Assembly (NCBI GenBank): GCA_038325665.1
Contig: JBBQJF010000048.1
Span: 1-21,730, forward strand
Direction of reading: 5' to 3'
DNA: 21,730 bases
Source of the DNA: CAUJGQ01 sp038325665
Lineage (GTDB): Bacteria > Chloroflexota > Dehalococcoidia > CAUJGQ01
The notes below the pieces were generated by a model. That model was not told the DNA's origin, did not search any database, and was given only the letters and a program-made list of their open reading frames with translations. This document shows, piece after piece, positions 21,491 to 21,730 of this stretch. Both the position numbers and the translations under genes were made by a program. The stretch's first letter is position 1; every line of letters starts with the position of its first letter.

Positions 21491-21578
21491 GCGGCCGCTG
21501 AGAGGGAGTCCGAGGCCGCCGTGTACGGCGGCGGCACGGGACGCGGGTTGGGACGAATACCGCGCGACGGAGAATCGC

Positions 21579-21730
21579 ATGGCTCACTCCGAGTTACTCG
21601 TCAGCCTGGTCGCCGCGCTGGTCGCCGCGTTGGTGGGTGGATTCGTCGCGGCGCGGCTGCGACTGCCGCCGATCATCGGCTATCTGCTCGCGGGTGTGGC
21701 GATCGGGCCGTTCACACCCGGCTTTACTGC
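21579..21730 (+). CDS. Kef/CPA2-type monovalent cation:proton antiporter (3' partial)
   Basis: Only the first 50 codons are in the window. ATG 21579 is preceded by GGAG with 6-base spacing. The start MAHSELLVSLVAALVAALVG is a membrane helix with repeated LVAAL, followed by RLRLPPIIGYLLAGVAIGP. This last segment is the signature beginning of CPA2 (KefB/KefC-like) exchangers that move potassium or sodium against protons across the inner membrane. Whether a C-terminal TrkA-type regulatory domain follows cannot be seen. The two-component system lies directly upstream on the same strand, separated by the repeat-bearing region. Confidence 0.8.
   Translation, partial: MAHSELLVSLVAALVAALVGGFVAARLRLPPIIGYLLAGVAIGPFTPGFT

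Larger units (their letters stand above)
21107..21578. other. 472-bp intergenic region with repeats and micro-frames
   Basis: No full-size gene. It contains the 36-bp direct repeats (21128-21236), a 12-codon frame at 21314-21352 and a 25-codon frame at 21349-21426 that overlap as ATGA, and the second palindromic repeat (21470-21490). Confidence 0.6.

Noticed and set aside
1..21730. tRNA, rRNA, transposase or integrase genes
   Set aside because: None was recognised on reading both strands; a search with covariance models would be needed to exclude a divergent tRNA.

Overview
The window is GC-rich, densely coded bacterial DNA. The mix of genes suggests the Chloroflexota, perhaps the Sphaerobacter/Thermomicrobia side: a large LuxR-type ATPase regulator (LAL), Uma2 nuclease, tandem DoxX-like proteins, a two-repeat vanadium-haloperoxidase-like protein, many AGGAGG ribosome sites mixed with apparently leaderless genes, and heptamer intergenic repeats. 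This is inference from gene types; there is no rRNA or other phylogenetic marker and no tRNA here.

Region 1 (1-3207, plus strand) is the end of a surface-polysaccharide cluster: a GT4 glycosyltransferase cut by the window edge, a polyprenyl-phosphate sugar-1-phosphate transferase joined to it by an ATGA overlap, and an NDP-sugar epimerase with a Cys/His insertion, followed by a hairpin. Region 2 (3321-6172, minus strand) is a probable operon: an exported, internally duplicated haloperoxidase/PAP2-type protein, two DoxX-like membrane proteins (ATGA overlap) and an 82-residue membrane protein, with a 21-bp dyad upstream.

Region 3 (6270-11894, minus strand) is the most unusual part. An intact 979-residue LAL regulator with its own promoter is followed by a 59-residue cysteine-rich gene and a single-pass membrane protein. 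Next come the truncated, frameshifted 3' end of a second LAL gene and a second, paralogous membrane protein. This reads as a duplicated 'LAL + anchored partner' unit, one copy of which has lost its regulator. I do not know a described system with this architecture.

Region 4 (11919-13741, minus strand) holds a vapBC-type toxin-antitoxin pair behind an AT-rich promoter with dyads, and a two-domain VOC protein. Region 5 (13730-17888) holds a structured leader before a small winged-helix-like gene, converging with an amidohydrolase; then a Uma2 nuclease, a crotonase-fold protein lacking both canonical glutamates, and a RimI-like acetyltransferase, all on the minus strand.

Region 6 (18094-21730) holds a GreA-like factor converging with a leaderless SnoaL/NTF2-like gene, a NarL/LiaS-type histidine kinase and response regulator separated by a palindromic repeat, a 472-bp repeat-bearing gap, and the start of a Kef/CPA2 cation antiporter cut by the window end.
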